A stretch of 64,000 nt of DNA, taken from Mesorhizobium sp. INR15. GTDB lineage: Bacteria > Pseudomonadota > Alphaproteobacteria > Rhizobiales > Rhizobiaceae. Every line of letters begins with the position of its first letter. The stretch's first letter is position 1. Made by a program: the position numbers and the translations under genes. The stretch spans positions 5,404,001-5,468,000 of the forward strand of contig NZ_CP045496.1 of the NCBI RefSeq assembly GCF_015500075.1. Direction: 5' to 3'. This document shows, in pieces, positions 54,315 to 63,553 of the stretch. The notes beneath the pieces are model-generated. The model was given only the letters and a program-made list of their open reading frames with translations. It had not been told where the DNA came from and did no database searches.

Positions 54315-54802
54315 GACTTTTCCTCCGGCGGCCATTGTTCAGTATCGTGGTCGGGGTGCTGGTAAGAGGCGAGATCGGCCAGATACGGTGCCGAAGCCAT
54401 ATCGGCCATCGTGTCTTCGGCCGGCAGTTGCGGGATGGTATCGACGTAGGGAAGTTTTGCTTCGGTGCCCCATTGAACCAAGGGCACGATCTCGGCTGGA
54501 TTGTCGAAGGCGCCGATGGCAAGGCCGACGCCATCCGGCGCTGTAAAGGCCAGCGGCGTGCCGCAATCGGCGCAAAAGCCACGATCGACATGGTTGGACG
54601 AGCGAAAGTATTTCGGCTCGCCGCGCGTCCAATCAAGCCTGGCGCTACCCACCGAAACCAACGGCGCATAGAACGAACCGAACGCCTTCTGGCACATGCG
54701 GCAATGGCAGATCGAGGCATCGCCGAGTGCGCCCTCGACGCGGAAGCGCACCGCGCCGCATTGGCAGCCGCCCGTATAGATTGGCCGGTTGTCGAGGCTC
54801 AT
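54311..54802 (-). CDS. GFA family protein, second paralogue
   Basis: A 163-residue GFA-fold protein with zinc cysteines in GGCQCGAVRF, CHCRMCQKAF and CADCGTPL. It shares whole stretches with the neighbouring GFA gene (GGCQCGAVRFRV, ICHCRMCQK), so the pair arose by tandem duplication. I start at ATG 54802; GTG 54805 is closer to the GAGGGG ribosome binding site. It is six bases from the VOC gene. The substrate is unknown. Confidence 0.9.
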
Positions 54803-54808
54803 CACTGA

Positions 54809-55195
54809 TCACCCCTCGGCATGGCAGACAGCCTCGACATTGTTGCCATCGGGATCGAAGACGAAGGCGCCATAGTAGTTAGGGTGATAGTGCGGGCGCA
54901 GTCCCGGCCCGCCATTGTCCTTGCCACCAGCGGCAAGTGCCGCGGCATGGAAGGCATCGACCTCCGCGCGGCTGCGCGCGGTGAAGGCGACATGCTGATG
55001 GTCCCTCGGCTTGTCCTTGGCCGTGCTCAGCCAGAACACCGGCCGGTCGCGGCCATAGCCGCCAACCTTGGCGCCACCGGTATACTCCAGCGGCACCATA
55101 TACAGCAGCGACGCGCCAAGCGGCGCCATCGCCTTGTCGTAGAAAGCCTTGGACGCCTCGAAATCGGAAACGGTAATGCCGAGATGATCGATCAT
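54809..55195 (-). CDS. VOC family protein
   Basis: A 128-residue glyoxalase-like protein ([19 protein letters not shown]) with the metal ligands His and Glu in [10 protein letters not shown] and GNNVEAVCH. The fold is that of small VOC enzymes; the substrate is unknown. Its start overlaps the cysS stop by four bases. It is the second gene of the coupled run beginning with cysS. Confidence 0.9.
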   Translation of the reverse strand: MIDHLGITVSDFEASKAFYDKAMAPLGASLLYMVPLEYTGGAKVGGYGRDRPVFWLSTAKDKPRDHQHVAFTARSRAEVDAFHAAALAAGGKDNGGPGLRPHYHPNYYGAFVFDPDGNNVEAVCHAEG

Positions 55196-56628
55196 CTTTT
55201 TACCTCCCAGGTGGTGACGCGCTCGCCGGTGGCGGGATCCTTGCCATCCTTCAACTGGACGCCTTGTGCCAGCAATTCGTCGCGGATGCGATCCGCCTCG
55301 GCCCAGTTCTTCGCGGCGATGAGTGCAAGCCGATTGGCGATCGCTTTGGCGACATTGCTTTCATCGACATTTGCCGCCGCGACATCGAAGCCGAGGAACA
55401 GCAGCGCAGCCTTCAGCGATCCGGCCGCCTCATTGCCTTCAGCCGCGTCGCCGGCCAGCTGCGTCAGCACCTGGAACGCGGCATAGGTGGCGAGATCATC
55501 AGACAGAGCCTCGACCACCTCCGCCGGCAATGGCTTTGCCGCGGCCGGCGCCAGATCGGCGGCGCGCTTCCATTTGCGCAGCGTGTTTTCGGCCTCTTCC
55601 AGTTTGCGCACCGAGAAGTCGATCGGCTCGCGATAATGCGTCATCAGCATTGCCAGCCGCAGCACCTCGCCCGACCATACGCGGCCGCCGAAGATATCGG
55701 TCTCAAGCAACTGGGCGATCGTGAAGAAATTGCCGAGGCTCTTCGACATCTTCTGGCCTTCGACCTGCAGGAAGCCGTTGTGCATCCAGATATTGGCCAT
55801 CACGTCGGTGCCATGCGCGCAACGCGATTGGGCGATCTCGTTCTCATGGTGCGGGAAGATCAGGTCGAGGCCGCCGCCATGGATATCGAAGACCTCGCCG
55901 AGATAGGCCGCCGACATCGCCGAGCATTCGATGTGCCAACCCGGGCGGCCCCTGCCCCAGGGCGAATTCCAGCCGGGCTCCTCAGGCGATGACAGCTTCC
56001 ACAGCACGAAATCGCCGGGGCTCTTCTTGTGCGCATCGACGGCGACACGGGCACCAGCCTGCTGCTCGTCGAGATTGCGCTTCGACAATTGGCCGTAGTC
56101 CGGCATGGACGCCGTGTCGAACAGCACTTCGCCTGCCGCGACATAGGCATGGCCGCGCTCGATCAGGCGCTGAATCAAGGTGATCATATCGGCCTTGCCG
56201 TCGGCGCGTGGCTCGACGAACTCGGTGGCGCGCGGCTCGACCGTCGGCTCAAGGCAGCCGAGGGTCGCCACATCCTTGTGGAACTGGCTGGCGGTCTTTT
56301 CCGTGACGCGCCTGATTGCCTCGTTGAGCGACAATGCGCCCGAGGCTATCTCGCCGCCAAAATCCCGCAGGGCGCGTGCGTTGATCTTGTCGTCGACGTC
56401 AGTAATGTTGCGCACATAGGTGACATGCGCCTCGCCACGGACATGACGCAGCAGGCGGAAAAGTATGTCGAAGACGATCACCGGCCTGGCGTTGCCGATA
56501 TGGGCGAAGTCGTAGACCGTCGGGCCGCAAACATACATGCGCACGTTTTTCGGATCGATCGGGACGAAATCCTGCTTCTTCCGCGTCAGCGTGTTGTAGA
56601 GGCGCAGTCCCTGCGATGCGTCAGACAT
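55192..56628 (-). CDS. cysS: cysteinyl-tRNA synthetase
   Basis: CysS charges tRNA-Cys. I start at 56628 ([14 protein letters not shown]), giving 478 residues; the longer frame from 56772 is noise. Class I motifs HIGH (AHIGNARP) and KMSKS (KMSKSLGN) and the zinc cysteines (MYVCGPT, HIECSAM) are present. It is the first gene of a six-gene run to cimA. The gap upstream (56629-57019) holds no convincing gene. Confidence 0.96.
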   Translation of the reverse strand: MSDASQGLRLYNTLTRKKQDFVPIDPKNVRMYVCGPTVYDFAHIGNARPVIVFDILFRLLRHVRGEAHVTYVRNITDVDDKINARALRDFGGEIASGALSLNEAIRRVTEKTASQFHKDVATLGCLEPTVEPRATEFVEPRADGKADMITLIQRLIERGHAYVAAGEVLFDTASMPDYGQLSKRNLDEQQAGARVAVDAHKKSPGDFVLWKLSSPEEPGWNSPWGRGRPGWHIECSAMSAAYLGEVFDIHGGGLDLIFPHHENEIAQSRCAHGTDVMANIWMHNGFLQVEGQKMSKSLGNFFTIAQLLETDIFGGRVWSGEVLRLAMLMTHYREPIDFSVRKLEEAENTLRKWKRAADLAPAAAKPLPAEVVEALSDDLATYAAFQVLTQLAGDAAEGNEAAGSLKAALLFLGFDVAAANVDESNVAKAIANRLALIAAKNWAEADRIRDELLAQGVQLKDGKDPATGERVTTWEVKR

Positions 56629-57019
56629 TCGTGCTTCCCGTTCAGTATTATTCTGTATGAAATCTGCATTGCGCCGAGGCGCAAAATCAGACTCCAGCCT
56701 GCTGGCCGGGGCGTTTGTCCAATCTAGGGAAAGATGAGGCGAAAACGTCCGGACCAGCGCGAGGCTAGCCAATAATGCAAATGCCGCAAATGGCGAAAGA
56801 CGTTTTCATGGGCAGCTTTATCGCCTTGGCCGGTGTTGCCGTCAAGTCGCTAGTTTCGGCAAAAGCGCCGCTGGATCGCACGCAATCCCGCACTGAAACA
56901 TTTTATTAAACATGTCGGCACAGTCATGAAACATTCGCCGGCTAGATCAGCGGGCGTCACGATTTGGTCAGAATCGGCCATCAAACGCAGACACGAAAAT
57001 GTTATCTGGGAAGAGAGAT
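56629..57019. other. intergenic region upstream of cysS
   Basis: A 391-base gap between the divergent cysS and small basic protein genes. It contains a plus-strand frame of 44 codons (56775-56909, beginning [15 protein letters not shown]) with a hydrophobic centre but a weak ribosome binding site and no known family; I do not accept it. No repeat, tRNA or strong hairpin is visible. Confidence 0.5.
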
Positions 57020-57175
57020 ATGCCGCGAACCAAGCAGGAATCGAACCGCGCCAAGCAACCGGCGCTGGCCAATCACTACCGGGCAATCGGCCCGGCCGCG
57101 ATTGTCGCCGCCCTTCTTCACACCGCGAAGAAGAAGAAGCCGGCGCAGAAGATCGTATCGCCCCGCGCCGCCTGA
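57020..57175 (+). CDS. small basic hypothetical protein
   Basis: A 51-residue frame with a strong purine-rich ribosome binding site (GGGAAGAGAGAT) directly before the ATG. It reads MPRTKQESNRAKQPALANH, then a hydrophobic AIGPAAIVAALLH stretch and a basic HTAKKKKPAQKI tail. High Lys/Arg content and the clear ribosome binding site argue that it is translated. I do not recognise a family. It lies between cysS and the SRAP gene without operon partners. Confidence 0.6.
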   Translation: MPRTKQESNRAKQPALANHYRAIGPAAIVAALLHTAKKKKPAQKIVSPRAA

Positions 57176-57254
57176 GGCCGCGCGACCGGTGCCGGAAGGC
57201 GCCGGAAATGAAGCGCCTGGCGCGCTCTGGAACAGCTGCTTTGACTATTTGCTG

Positions 57255-57300
57255 AGCATGATCCTATGCGAAATCGGTTCCCGCTTTTTCGGGACCTGCC
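57255..57300. repeat. rhizobial dispersed palindromic element, variant
   Basis: GAGCATGATCC, then CGAAATCGGTTCCCGC and TTTTTCGGGACC resemble the widespread rhizobial element of the CATGATCC...GGTTCCCACTTTTCGGGATCATG type. It directly follows the SRAP gene stop (57301). The hairpin TCCCGCTTTTTCGGGA inside it has no terminator tail. Confidence 0.45.
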
Positions 57301-58062
57301 TCAGAACAGCGTCATTTGACTGTCGTCCGGCCCGGGCTTCTGGCGCCTGACCTTCTCGGGCTCCGGCCCAATGGCGCCCCTCTCCTGAATTTCAGGCCCG
57401 GTGTTGGCGACCTTGTTGACGAGGTCCGAGACCGGAATGGCTTCGAAGAAATCGGGCTGTGCCGGCCGCAACAGGCCGGCGACATCGCGTGGCTCCTGGG
57501 TGCGGCAATCCAGCCAGCGGGCAAAATCCTCACGTGCGATCACCACCGGCATGCGGTCATGGATATGCGCGATGTCGGCATTGGCATTGACGGTCAGGAT
57601 GGCGCCAGTGTCCATTTCCGAGCCGCCTGGCTCGGCATAGGTTTCGATCAGCCCGGCAAAAGCAACCAGCCCGCCGTGCCTTGGCCGTATCCAATAGGGT
57701 TGCCCCTTCTTGCCGCCGGTTTGACGCCACTCGTAGAAACCGGATGCCGGCACCAAAGCGCGGCGATGGCGCATGGCGGTCTTGAATGAGGCCTTTTCGA
57801 TGGCGCCCTCGGAGCGGGCGTTGATCAGCAGCGGAAACTCGCGCGTGTCCTTCACCCACGCCGGGATCAATCCCCAGCGCACCAGCATCGGCTGCCGGTC
57901 GGGCAGGTTCGAACCCGGCGCCCGCGCAGGACCAGAGATTGCCATGAGGACCGGTTGGGTCGGCGCGATGTTGTAGCGCGCTGGAAAATCCTCGAGACCC
58001 GCCACATCGAGGAAGGCAGCAGTCTGGTCCGGCGTCGCGGTCAAGGCAAAGCGTCCGCACAT
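57301..58062 (-). CDS. SRAP family abasic-site processing protein (YedK/HMCES type)
   Basis: A 253-residue SOS-response-associated peptidase. The start at 58062 gives MCGRFALTATPDQ, whose Cys2 forms the covalent crosslink with abasic DNA. Other active-site residues appear in NARSEGAIEKASFKTA (Asn), PASGFYEWRQ (Glu) and HDRMPVV (His). The protein shields abasic sites in single-stranded DNA. The C-terminal 30 residues are a disordered extension. It is divergent from a Nudix gene. No LexA box was found. Confidence 0.93.
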   Translation of the reverse strand: MCGRFALTATPDQTAAFLDVAGLEDFPARYNIAPTQPVLMAISGPARAPGSNLPDRQPMLVRWGLIPAWVKDTREFPLLINARSEGAIEKASFKTAMRHRRALVPASGFYEWRQTGGKKGQPYWIRPRHGGLVAFAGLIETYAEPGGSEMDTGAILTVNANADIAHIHDRMPVVIAREDFARWLDCRTQEPRDVAGLLRPAQPDFFEAIPVSDLVNKVANTGPEIQERGAIGPEPEKVRRQKPGPDDSQMTLF

Positions 58063-58176
58063 GGCGATTGACATCCTTCGGATTTATTTGACCTCGAAAG
58101 TGGCGATGGAAGAGCCGCACTGCAACCGCTAAAGCTGTTTGCCGCCAGCCGGTCCACAACAGGCTGCGCAATCAAG

Positions 58177-58614
58177 ATGATCGGATGTTTCATGGACGAA
58201 GCGCGAAAACTCATTCCGGCGGTCTCGGTCGCCGTCGTTCGCGGCGACACGGTGCTTCTGGTCAAGCGGGCGCGGCAACCGTCGCAAGGGCTCTACGCCT
58301 TTCCAGGCGGCAAGGTCGAACCCGGCGAGACGCTGGAAGAGGCGATACGGCGCGAGTTGCTGGAAGAGACCCAATTGCGGGCCGTTGGCTACCTGCCGCT
58401 GCGCGAAATTCTCATCGACGGAAAGCTTGATGGCCATCCGGTCGACTACCTGCTGACCGTATTCGGCGCCACCCATATCGGCGGTGAAGCGGTGGCCAGC
58501 GACGATGCCGAGACAGCCGCGTTCTATACGCTTGCCGAGATGGCGGCGCTGCCACTCGCCGGCTCGGTGTTCGCCGTTGCCGATGAACTCCTCGGTTCAA
58601 ACCGGAATGCCTAG
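58177..58614 (+). CDS. Nudix hydrolase
   Basis: A 145-residue Nudix hydrolase. The Nudix box G-x5-E-x7-REUxEEx fits GGKVEPGETLEEAIRREL followed by LEET. ATG 58177 starts MIGCFMDEARK; ATG 58192 (MDEARKLIPAV) is equally likely. Substrates of such small Nudix proteins range from ADP-ribose to oxidised nucleotides; none can be chosen here. It is divergent from SRAP and followed 56 bases later by a secreted protein gene. Confidence 0.9.
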   Translation: MIGCFMDEARKLIPAVSVAVVRGDTVLLVKRARQPSQGLYAFPGGKVEPGETLEEAIRRELLEETQLRAVGYLPLREILIDGKLDGHPVDYLLTVFGATHIGGEAVASDDAETAAFYTLAEMAALPLAGSVFAVADELLGSNRNA

Positions 58615-58670
58615 ACGCACCGCTGAAAAATCGGCCTTGCGGACGACAAATTGTTTGGCCACATAGGCTT

Positions 58671-59048
58671 ATGCGCCGCGCCTCCCTCCTCCTCGCCGCC
58701 TGTCTTGCCGTATCCACGGCCACGGCGGCACGGCCGGCGTTCAGCGCCGAGGCGCCATTCGAACCCGGGCTGATGCGGCTGGCGGAAGTTCTGGGCTCGC
58801 TGCATTTCCTGCGCAATCTGTGCGGTGAAAAAGGCAACCAGTGGCGGGGCGAGATGCAGAAGCTGATCGATTCGGAAAATCCCGATCCCGAGCGCCGTGC
58901 GCGCTTCATCGCCAGCTTCAACCGAGGCTACCGCTCCTTCGGCGGTACCTACACGCAGTGCACTGCCTCGGCGACCGAAGCCATCAGCCGCTACATGAAG
59001 GAAGGCGAGACGCTGTCGCGCGACATCGCCTCGCGCTACGGGAACTAG
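58671..59048 (+). CDS. TIGR02301 family secreted protein
   Basis: A 125-residue alphaproteobacterial protein of unknown function. A signal peptide ends after about residue 26 (ARPAFSAEA). The mature part is helical, with LAEVLGSLHFLRNLCG, RARFIASFNRGYRSFGGTYTQC and ISRYMKEGETLSRDIA; the two cysteines may form a disulfide. The pattern LG-x2-H-x-LR-x-LCG is the family signature. It follows a Nudix gene and has no obvious operon partner. Confidence 0.85.
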   Translation: MRRASLLLAACLAVSTATAARPAFSAEAPFEPGLMRLAEVLGSLHFLRNLCGEKGNQWRGEMQKLIDSENPDPERRARFIASFNRGYRSFGGTYTQCTASATEAISRYMKEGETLSRDIASRYGN

Positions 59049-59407
59049 GTTTTCCCTCAATCATCAACAGGTATCGGGCCTCCCGCTGCCGGAGATGACA
59101 TATCGTGCTTGTGCAGAACGATATGTTGGTGCAATCGTACTGTGGCACTTCTGCAACAGCATTAATGAAACGTTACCGTGCGGATGCGGAATTAACTCAA
59201 ACTGAAGGTTTTCACCCCGCGGGCCGACCTAATCGGCTAAGTTTGAATCGGATCGCACGCAGGCCTGATGAAACGGCGATGAGATTCGTAGAAATCGACC
59301 AAAAAAATGTCGTATTTACAAATACTTAATTGGGCCCGCGTGTGAAGGTAACAGATCGAGCCTGATCCACTTAGACGGATCACAGCTTGCAAGGGTGGAC
59401 ATCGCAT
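59049..59407. other. intergenic region with inverted repeats
   Basis: A 359-base AT-richer gap. Inverted repeats: ACATATCGT (59098-59106) and ACGATATGT (59118-59126), perfect 9-bp arms with 11 bases between; and TGATCC (59363-59368) and GGATCA (59377-59382) close to the next gene. A frame from 59105 (MLVQNDMLVQSY) uses a GTG start without ribosome binding site and is rejected. Confidence 0.5.
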
Positions 59408-59665
59408 ATGGAACAAGGTGTCAACGACATCGACGCGCTGGTCAGGGAAGAAAAGCGCCTGACCGCGGTTGAGAGCCACAACGAAGCCTGGGCGGAAGGA
59501 CTATCCGCAGGTATCGAGCCCGAAATTATCGCCGAGGCAGCGCTCGAGACGGCATTCGGCGAAATGTTGCGCGCCAATGGCGAGACGTCAGCCCTTGCCC
59601 TGCTCGATCGCATGCGTGAAAAGGTGATTGCTGGCGCCTTCGAACCTGAACGGCTACGGCACTGA
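59408..59665 (+). CDS. conserved small hypothetical protein
   Basis: An 85-residue acidic, helical protein, MEQGVNDIDALVREEKRLTAVES onward, with no signal peptide or membrane segment. Start at 59408 (ATG) is preceded by AAGGGTGG; a TTG at 59387 would extend it by seven residues. The pattern EAALETAFGEMLRANGETSA, in parts, looks like a compact helical bundle. I do not recognise a family. An inverted repeat sits 26 bases before the start. Confidence 0.65.
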   Translation: MEQGVNDIDALVREEKRLTAVESHNEAWAEGLSAGIEPEIIAEAALETAFGEMLRANGETSALALLDRMREKVIAGAFEPERLRH

Positions 59666-59732
59666 ACCGGCATACGGTTCTCTGACGATAGGCCGCTCGG
59701 GCACAATGCCCGGAATCAAGGAGTAGCGGGCA

Positions 59733-60518
59733 GTGAATTTTTCGATGTCAGGCAAGCCGCGCGGCTTGATCCTTAGCATCTGCTTCGCCACTTGTTGCGC
59801 CGCGTTTCCTCCGGTGCTGTGTCTCCTGAGCGGCCCCGCCTACGCGCTGAGCGAAATCAAGCGCGAAGAGCTCCCCTCGCCGGTTACACCATCCGCCGAT
59901 GATGACACCTCGCCACCCGGCAGCACGGTGCCAATGCCCGATCCAATTGGGACGCCGCCTTCAACCAGCCAACCCACCGCGCCCGCCGAAGCCGAGCCGG
60001 ACAGCCCGCCGAGCGGCGCTGCCAGTCCTCGAATCGATCCCGATGCGCCCCTTCCCGAGGTCCTCTACGATCTGAGCAAATTGCCCGAACCGGTCAGGCG
60101 CATGCACGACCTCATCGTCGAGGCGTGCAAGAGCGGTGACATCGAAAAGCTTAGGCCCCTGGTCGGCAAGGGCGATACCATGACGCAATTATCGCTGACC
60201 GATATAGACGGCGATGCAATCGCCTTCCTCAAGGGTCTGTCCGGCGACCCTGAGGGCCAGGAGATCCTCGCCATCATGGAGGAGGTGCTGAATGCCGGCT
60301 ACGTCCATCTCGACGCGGGGACACCGGAAGAGCTCTATGTCTGGCCCTATTTCTTCGCACTGCCATTGGACAAGCTCGATGCCAAACAGCGTGTCGAACT
60401 TTTCAAGATCGTCACCGCCGGCGACTTCGACGACATGAAGCAGTTCGGCGCGTATATCTTCTATCGGGTCGGCATCACGCCCGCCGGGCAATGGGCCTTC
60501 TTCGTCGCCGGCGACTAA
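59733..60518 (+). CDS. secreted hypothetical protein with Pro-rich linker
   Basis: A 261-residue protein; start codon GTG with an AAGGAG ribosome binding site 10 bases before it. A signal peptide (about 9-39, CCAAFPPVLCLLSGPAYALS) is followed by a Pro/Ser/Thr/Asp-rich linker (about 47-100) and a helical domain ending VGITPAGQWAFFVAGD. The C-terminal domain (LPEPVRRMHDLIVEACKSGDIE) suggests an ankyrin- or TPR-like helical fold but is not recognised. Periplasmic or surface location is likely. Confidence 0.7.
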   Translation: MNFSMSGKPRGLILSICFATCCAAFPPVLCLLSGPAYALSEIKREELPSPVTPSADDDTSPPGSTVPMPDPIGTPPSTSQPTAPAEAEPDSPPSGAASPRIDPDAPLPEVLYDLSKLPEPVRRMHDLIVEACKSGDIEKLRPLVGKGDTMTQLSLTDIDGDAIAFLKGLSGDPEGQEILAIMEEVLNAGYVHLDAGTPEELYVWPYFFALPLDKLDAKQRVELFKIVTAGDFDDMKQFGAYIFYRVGITPAGQWAFFVAGD

Positions 60519-60554
60519 CGCGCCACCAAGTTGAAGTGTCTCAAGGCGCCGCCC

Positions 60555-61889
60555 TTACGCGATGGGCAGTGCCTCCGAAAATTCCACCGCCCTGCCCTGT
60601 CCGGGTGTGACAATCTCGCCCTCCCACATGATGCGGCGGCCACGCACGACCGTGCCGACCGGCCAGCCGGTAACCTGCTTGCCGTCATAGGGCGTCCAGC
60701 CGGCCTTTGAACCGGCTTGTGCATTGGTGATGGTTTCGCGCCGCTTCATGTCGACAACGGTGAAATCGGCATCATAGCCGGCGGCGATGCGGCCTTTTCT
60801 GGCCATGCCGAAAATGCGCTGCGGGCCGTGGCTGGAGAGATCGACAAAGCGCTGCAAGGTCAACCGCCCGGCATTGACGTGGTCGAGCATGATCGGAACC
60901 AGTGTCTGCACGCCGGTCATGCCCGATGGCGAAGCCGGATAGGGCTTTGCCTTCTCGGCCAGCGTGTGCGGAGCATGATCCGAGCCAAGCACGTCAACGA
61001 TGCCTTGCGCGATGCCGGTCCAGATGCCGTCGCGATGGCGGGCGGCGCGCACTGGCGGGTTCATCTGGATCAATGTGCCGAGCCGCGCATAGTCATCAGC
61101 CGAGAGCGTCAGATGGTGTGGGGTCGCCTCGCATGTCGCGACATCCTTGTGCCGTTCGAGGAACACGATCTCTTCCGCTGTCGAAATGTGCAGAACATGG
61201 ATGCGGGCTCGAACAGTTCGGGCGATGCGCACCAGCCGTTCGGTGCAGCGCAGCGCCGCGATCTCGTCGCGCCACACCGGATGCGAGGACGGATCGCCAT
61301 CGACCCGCTCGCCAAGCCGTTCGCGCAAGCGGAATTCATCCTCGGAATGAAACGCGGCGCGCCGGCGCGTGTTTCTGAGGATCGAGGCTACGCCCTCGTC
61401 ATCCTCGATCAGCAGGTCGCCGGTGGACGAACCCATGAAGACTTTTATCCCGGCAGCGCCCGGCAACAGCTCGAGTTCACCCACATCCCTTGCGTTCTCC
61501 CGGGTACCGCCGACCCAGAAGGCAAAGTCGCAATGCATGCGGCCAGTGGCGCGCCGCACCTTGTCGGCAAGTGCTGCCTCGCTCGTCGTCAACGGATTGG
61601 TGTTGGGCATTTCGAACACGGCGGTCACGCCACCGAGTACGGCCGCGCGCGACCCTGTCTCCAGGTCTTCCTTGTGCTCCAGCCCCGGCTCGCGGAAATG
61701 CACCTGGCTGTCGACGACACCCGGCAATATATGCAGGCCGCGACAGTCTATTGTTTCGCCGGCCGAAGCCTGGCCGAGATCGCCTATGGCGGCAATGCGA
61801 CCGCCGCTGATGCCGACATCACGCAGGCCTTCACCATCGTGGTTGACTACCGTGCCGCCTGTCAGGATGAGGTCGTAGGTCATGGCCAT
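60555..61889 (-). CDS. pyrC: dihydroorotase (variant metal motif)
   Basis: A 444-residue dihydroorotase-type amidohydrolase of pyrimidine synthesis. Start at 61889 (MAMTYDLILTGGTVVNH); the frame above is noise. The family motif that normally reads DxHxH reads DSQVHFREPG, so the first metal histidine is Gln62 and only His64 is kept. The carboxylated lysine lies in AAGIKVFMGSSTG, and EATPHHLTLS and GSDHAPHT supply the other ligands. A Q-containing subgroup of dihydroorotases is known. It is divergent from ygfZ. Confidence 0.85.
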   Translation of the reverse strand: MAMTYDLILTGGTVVNHDGEGLRDVGISGGRIAAIGDLGQASAGETIDCRGLHILPGVVDSQVHFREPGLEHKEDLETGSRAAVLGGVTAVFEMPNTNPLTTSEAALADKVRRATGRMHCDFAFWVGGTRENARDVGELELLPGAAGIKVFMGSSTGDLLIEDDEGVASILRNTRRRAAFHSEDEFRLRERLGERVDGDPSSHPVWRDEIAALRCTERLVRIARTVRARIHVLHISTAEEIVFLERHKDVATCEATPHHLTLSADDYARLGTLIQMNPPVRAARHRDGIWTGIAQGIVDVLGSDHAPHTLAEKAKPYPASPSGMTGVQTLVPIMLDHVNAGRLTLQRFVDLSSHGPQRIFGMARKGRIAAGYDADFTVVDMKRRETITNAQAGSKAGWTPYDGKQVTGWPVGTVVRGRRIMWEGEIVTPGQGRAVEFSEALPIA

Positions 61890-61964
61890 GCTCTCTTGCG
61901 GGGGGAGTGTCAGCGGCTTACGTAATGGCCGACTGTTTTGCAAGATCAGGTTCGTTTGCCGCCC

Positions 61965-62825
61965 ATGCCCTTTGCCTCGCTCAACGACCGCGCGCTCATT
62001 TCCGTGTCTGGCCCGGACGCCGAGCACTTTTTGCAAAACATCCTGACCACCGACCTCGATGCATTGGCTGCTGGCGACGCGAAGCCCGGCGCGCTTTTGA
62101 CGCCGCAAGGCAAGATCCTGTTCGACTTCCTGATCTCACGTGCTGGTGAAAACGCGTTCCGCCTCGAATGCCGCGCCGACATATCGGACGATTTCGTACG
62201 CCGGCTGATGCTCTACAAGCTGCGCGCCAAGGTCGAGATTGCCAAAGCGGAACAAGCGATTGTCGCCATTGCATGGGGAGATGAGTCAACCGCCTCACAA
62301 AGTGATTCAACAGCGGTTGCCGACAAGCGCTTCCCCGATGGCGGTGTCACCCGCTCCTATGGCGGCGTTGCACAGAGCGGCGACATTGCAGCATGGCAGG
62401 CGTTCCGCATCAGCCATGGCATTGCCGAGAGCGGGGCCGACTATCCGCTCAGCGATGCCTTCCCGCATGATGTGCTGCTCGACGAAACCGGAGGTGTCGG
62501 CTTCCGCAAGGGATGTTATGTCGGGCAGGAAGTGGTTTCGCGCATGCACCACCGCGGCACCGCCAGGCGACGCGTGCTGATCGTCAACGCCGAGCAGCCC
62601 CTGCCCGGCGCCGGCACCGAACTGACCGTCGACGGGCGGCCGGTCGGGACGCTCGGCTCGAATGCCGGCACCACCGGCCTTGCCATCGCGCGCATCGATC
62701 GCGTCAAGGCCGCGCTTGATGCCGGCCAGCAGATCATGGCCGGCGACATTCCCGTCTCGCTTGCCATACCGGCCTGGGCCAAATTCAGCTACCCACAGGA
62801 AACTGTTGGCGCGGAGGGCGCCTGA
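61965..62825 (+). CDS. ygfZ: YgfZ/GcvT-type folate-binding Fe-S maturation protein
   Basis: A 286-residue YgfZ protein, which helps Fe-S cluster assembly using folate. The family signature KGCYVGQEVV is intact, and the folate-binding fold of GcvT is visible. Start at 61965 (MPFASLNDRALISV); the longer frame from 61938 adds nine residues. The stop overlaps the HD gene start by one base (TGATG), so the two are coupled. Confidence 0.93.
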   Translation: MPFASLNDRALISVSGPDAEHFLQNILTTDLDALAAGDAKPGALLTPQGKILFDFLISRAGENAFRLECRADISDDFVRRLMLYKLRAKVEIAKAEQAIVAIAWGDESTASQSDSTAVADKRFPDGGVTRSYGGVAQSGDIAAWQAFRISHGIAESGADYPLSDAFPHDVLLDETGGVGFRKGCYVGQEVVSRMHHRGTARRRVLIVNAEQPLPGAGTELTVDGRPVGTLGSNAGTTGLAIARIDRVKAALDAGQQIMAGDIPVSLAIPAWAKFSYPQETVGAEGA

Positions 62826-63460
62826 TGGCGGCCGACCGTGTCGGCGCGCCGGCGCGCGCCTGGCAGCGCATGCTGTCCGGCCGGCGGCTCGACCTGCTCG
62901 ACCCCTCGCCGCTCGACATCGAGATTTCGGACATCGCGCACGGGCTTGCCCGCGTCGCGCGCTGGAACGGCCAGACCCGTGGCGACCATGCCTTTTCGGT
63001 CGCCCAGCATTCTTTGCTGGTGGAGGCGATTTTTGCTGACCTGGTGCCCGAGGCATCGGCCAACGCGCGGCTGGCGGCACTGCTGCACGATGCGCCCGAA
63101 TATGTCATTGGCGACATGATCTCGCCGTTCAAGTCGGTCATGGGCGGCAGCTACAAGGATTGTGAACTACGGCTGCAGCGCGCCATCCACCTGCGCTTTT
63201 CGCTGGCGCCCGAACATGGCGACGGCCTGCGCAGGGACATCAAGCGCGCCGACCAGATCGCAGCCTATTTCGAGGCGACACTCCTTGCCGGCTTTTCGAC
63301 CGCCGAGGCGACCGAGTTCTTCGGCCGGCCGCGCGGTTTCAGTGCCGATCGCTTCGATTTCACGTCCCGTTCGGTAACCTGGGCGCAGAAGGCTTTCCTC
63401 AAGCGGTTCGCGGCCATCGAAAAATCGCGCGCCAAGTCGCCTGCCCCTTCAGCTGGCTAA
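62825..63460 (+). CDS. HD domain hydrolase (YfbR/5'-nucleotidase-like)
   Basis: A 211-residue HD-superfamily protein. The metal ligands stand in FSVAQHSLLVEAIF (His), LLHDAPEYVIGDMISPFK (HD) and RADQIAAYFEATLL (Asp). This arrangement matches the YfbR-type dNMP phosphohydrolases; the name is by family and the substrate is not shown. It begins one base inside the ygfZ stop. Nothing else shares the transcript downstream before the PAS gene. Confidence 0.88.
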   Translation: MAADRVGAPARAWQRMLSGRRLDLLDPSPLDIEISDIAHGLARVARWNGQTRGDHAFSVAQHSLLVEAIFADLVPEASANARLAALLHDAPEYVIGDMISPFKSVMGGSYKDCELRLQRAIHLRFSLAPEHGDGLRRDIKRADQIAAYFEATLLAGFSTAEATEFFGRPRGFSADRFDFTSRSVTWAQKAFLKRFAAIEKSRAKSPAPSAG

Positions 63461-63553
63461 AGATCAGCAAGGCTGGCCCAAACCTTCCTTTGCTCTAAAT
63501 TAACCCGAACAGACAACAGTATCTTGTCCGATCACGGTCTGCAGGCGCGCCCT

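Noticed and set aside
56775..56909. 44-codon plus-strand frame upstream of cysS
   Set aside because: Weak ribosome binding site and no similarity known to me; it could be real but cannot be supported.
59105..59329. 74-codon frame starting GTG in the gap before 59408
   Set aside because: No ribosome binding site, no family, and it starts inside an inverted repeat.
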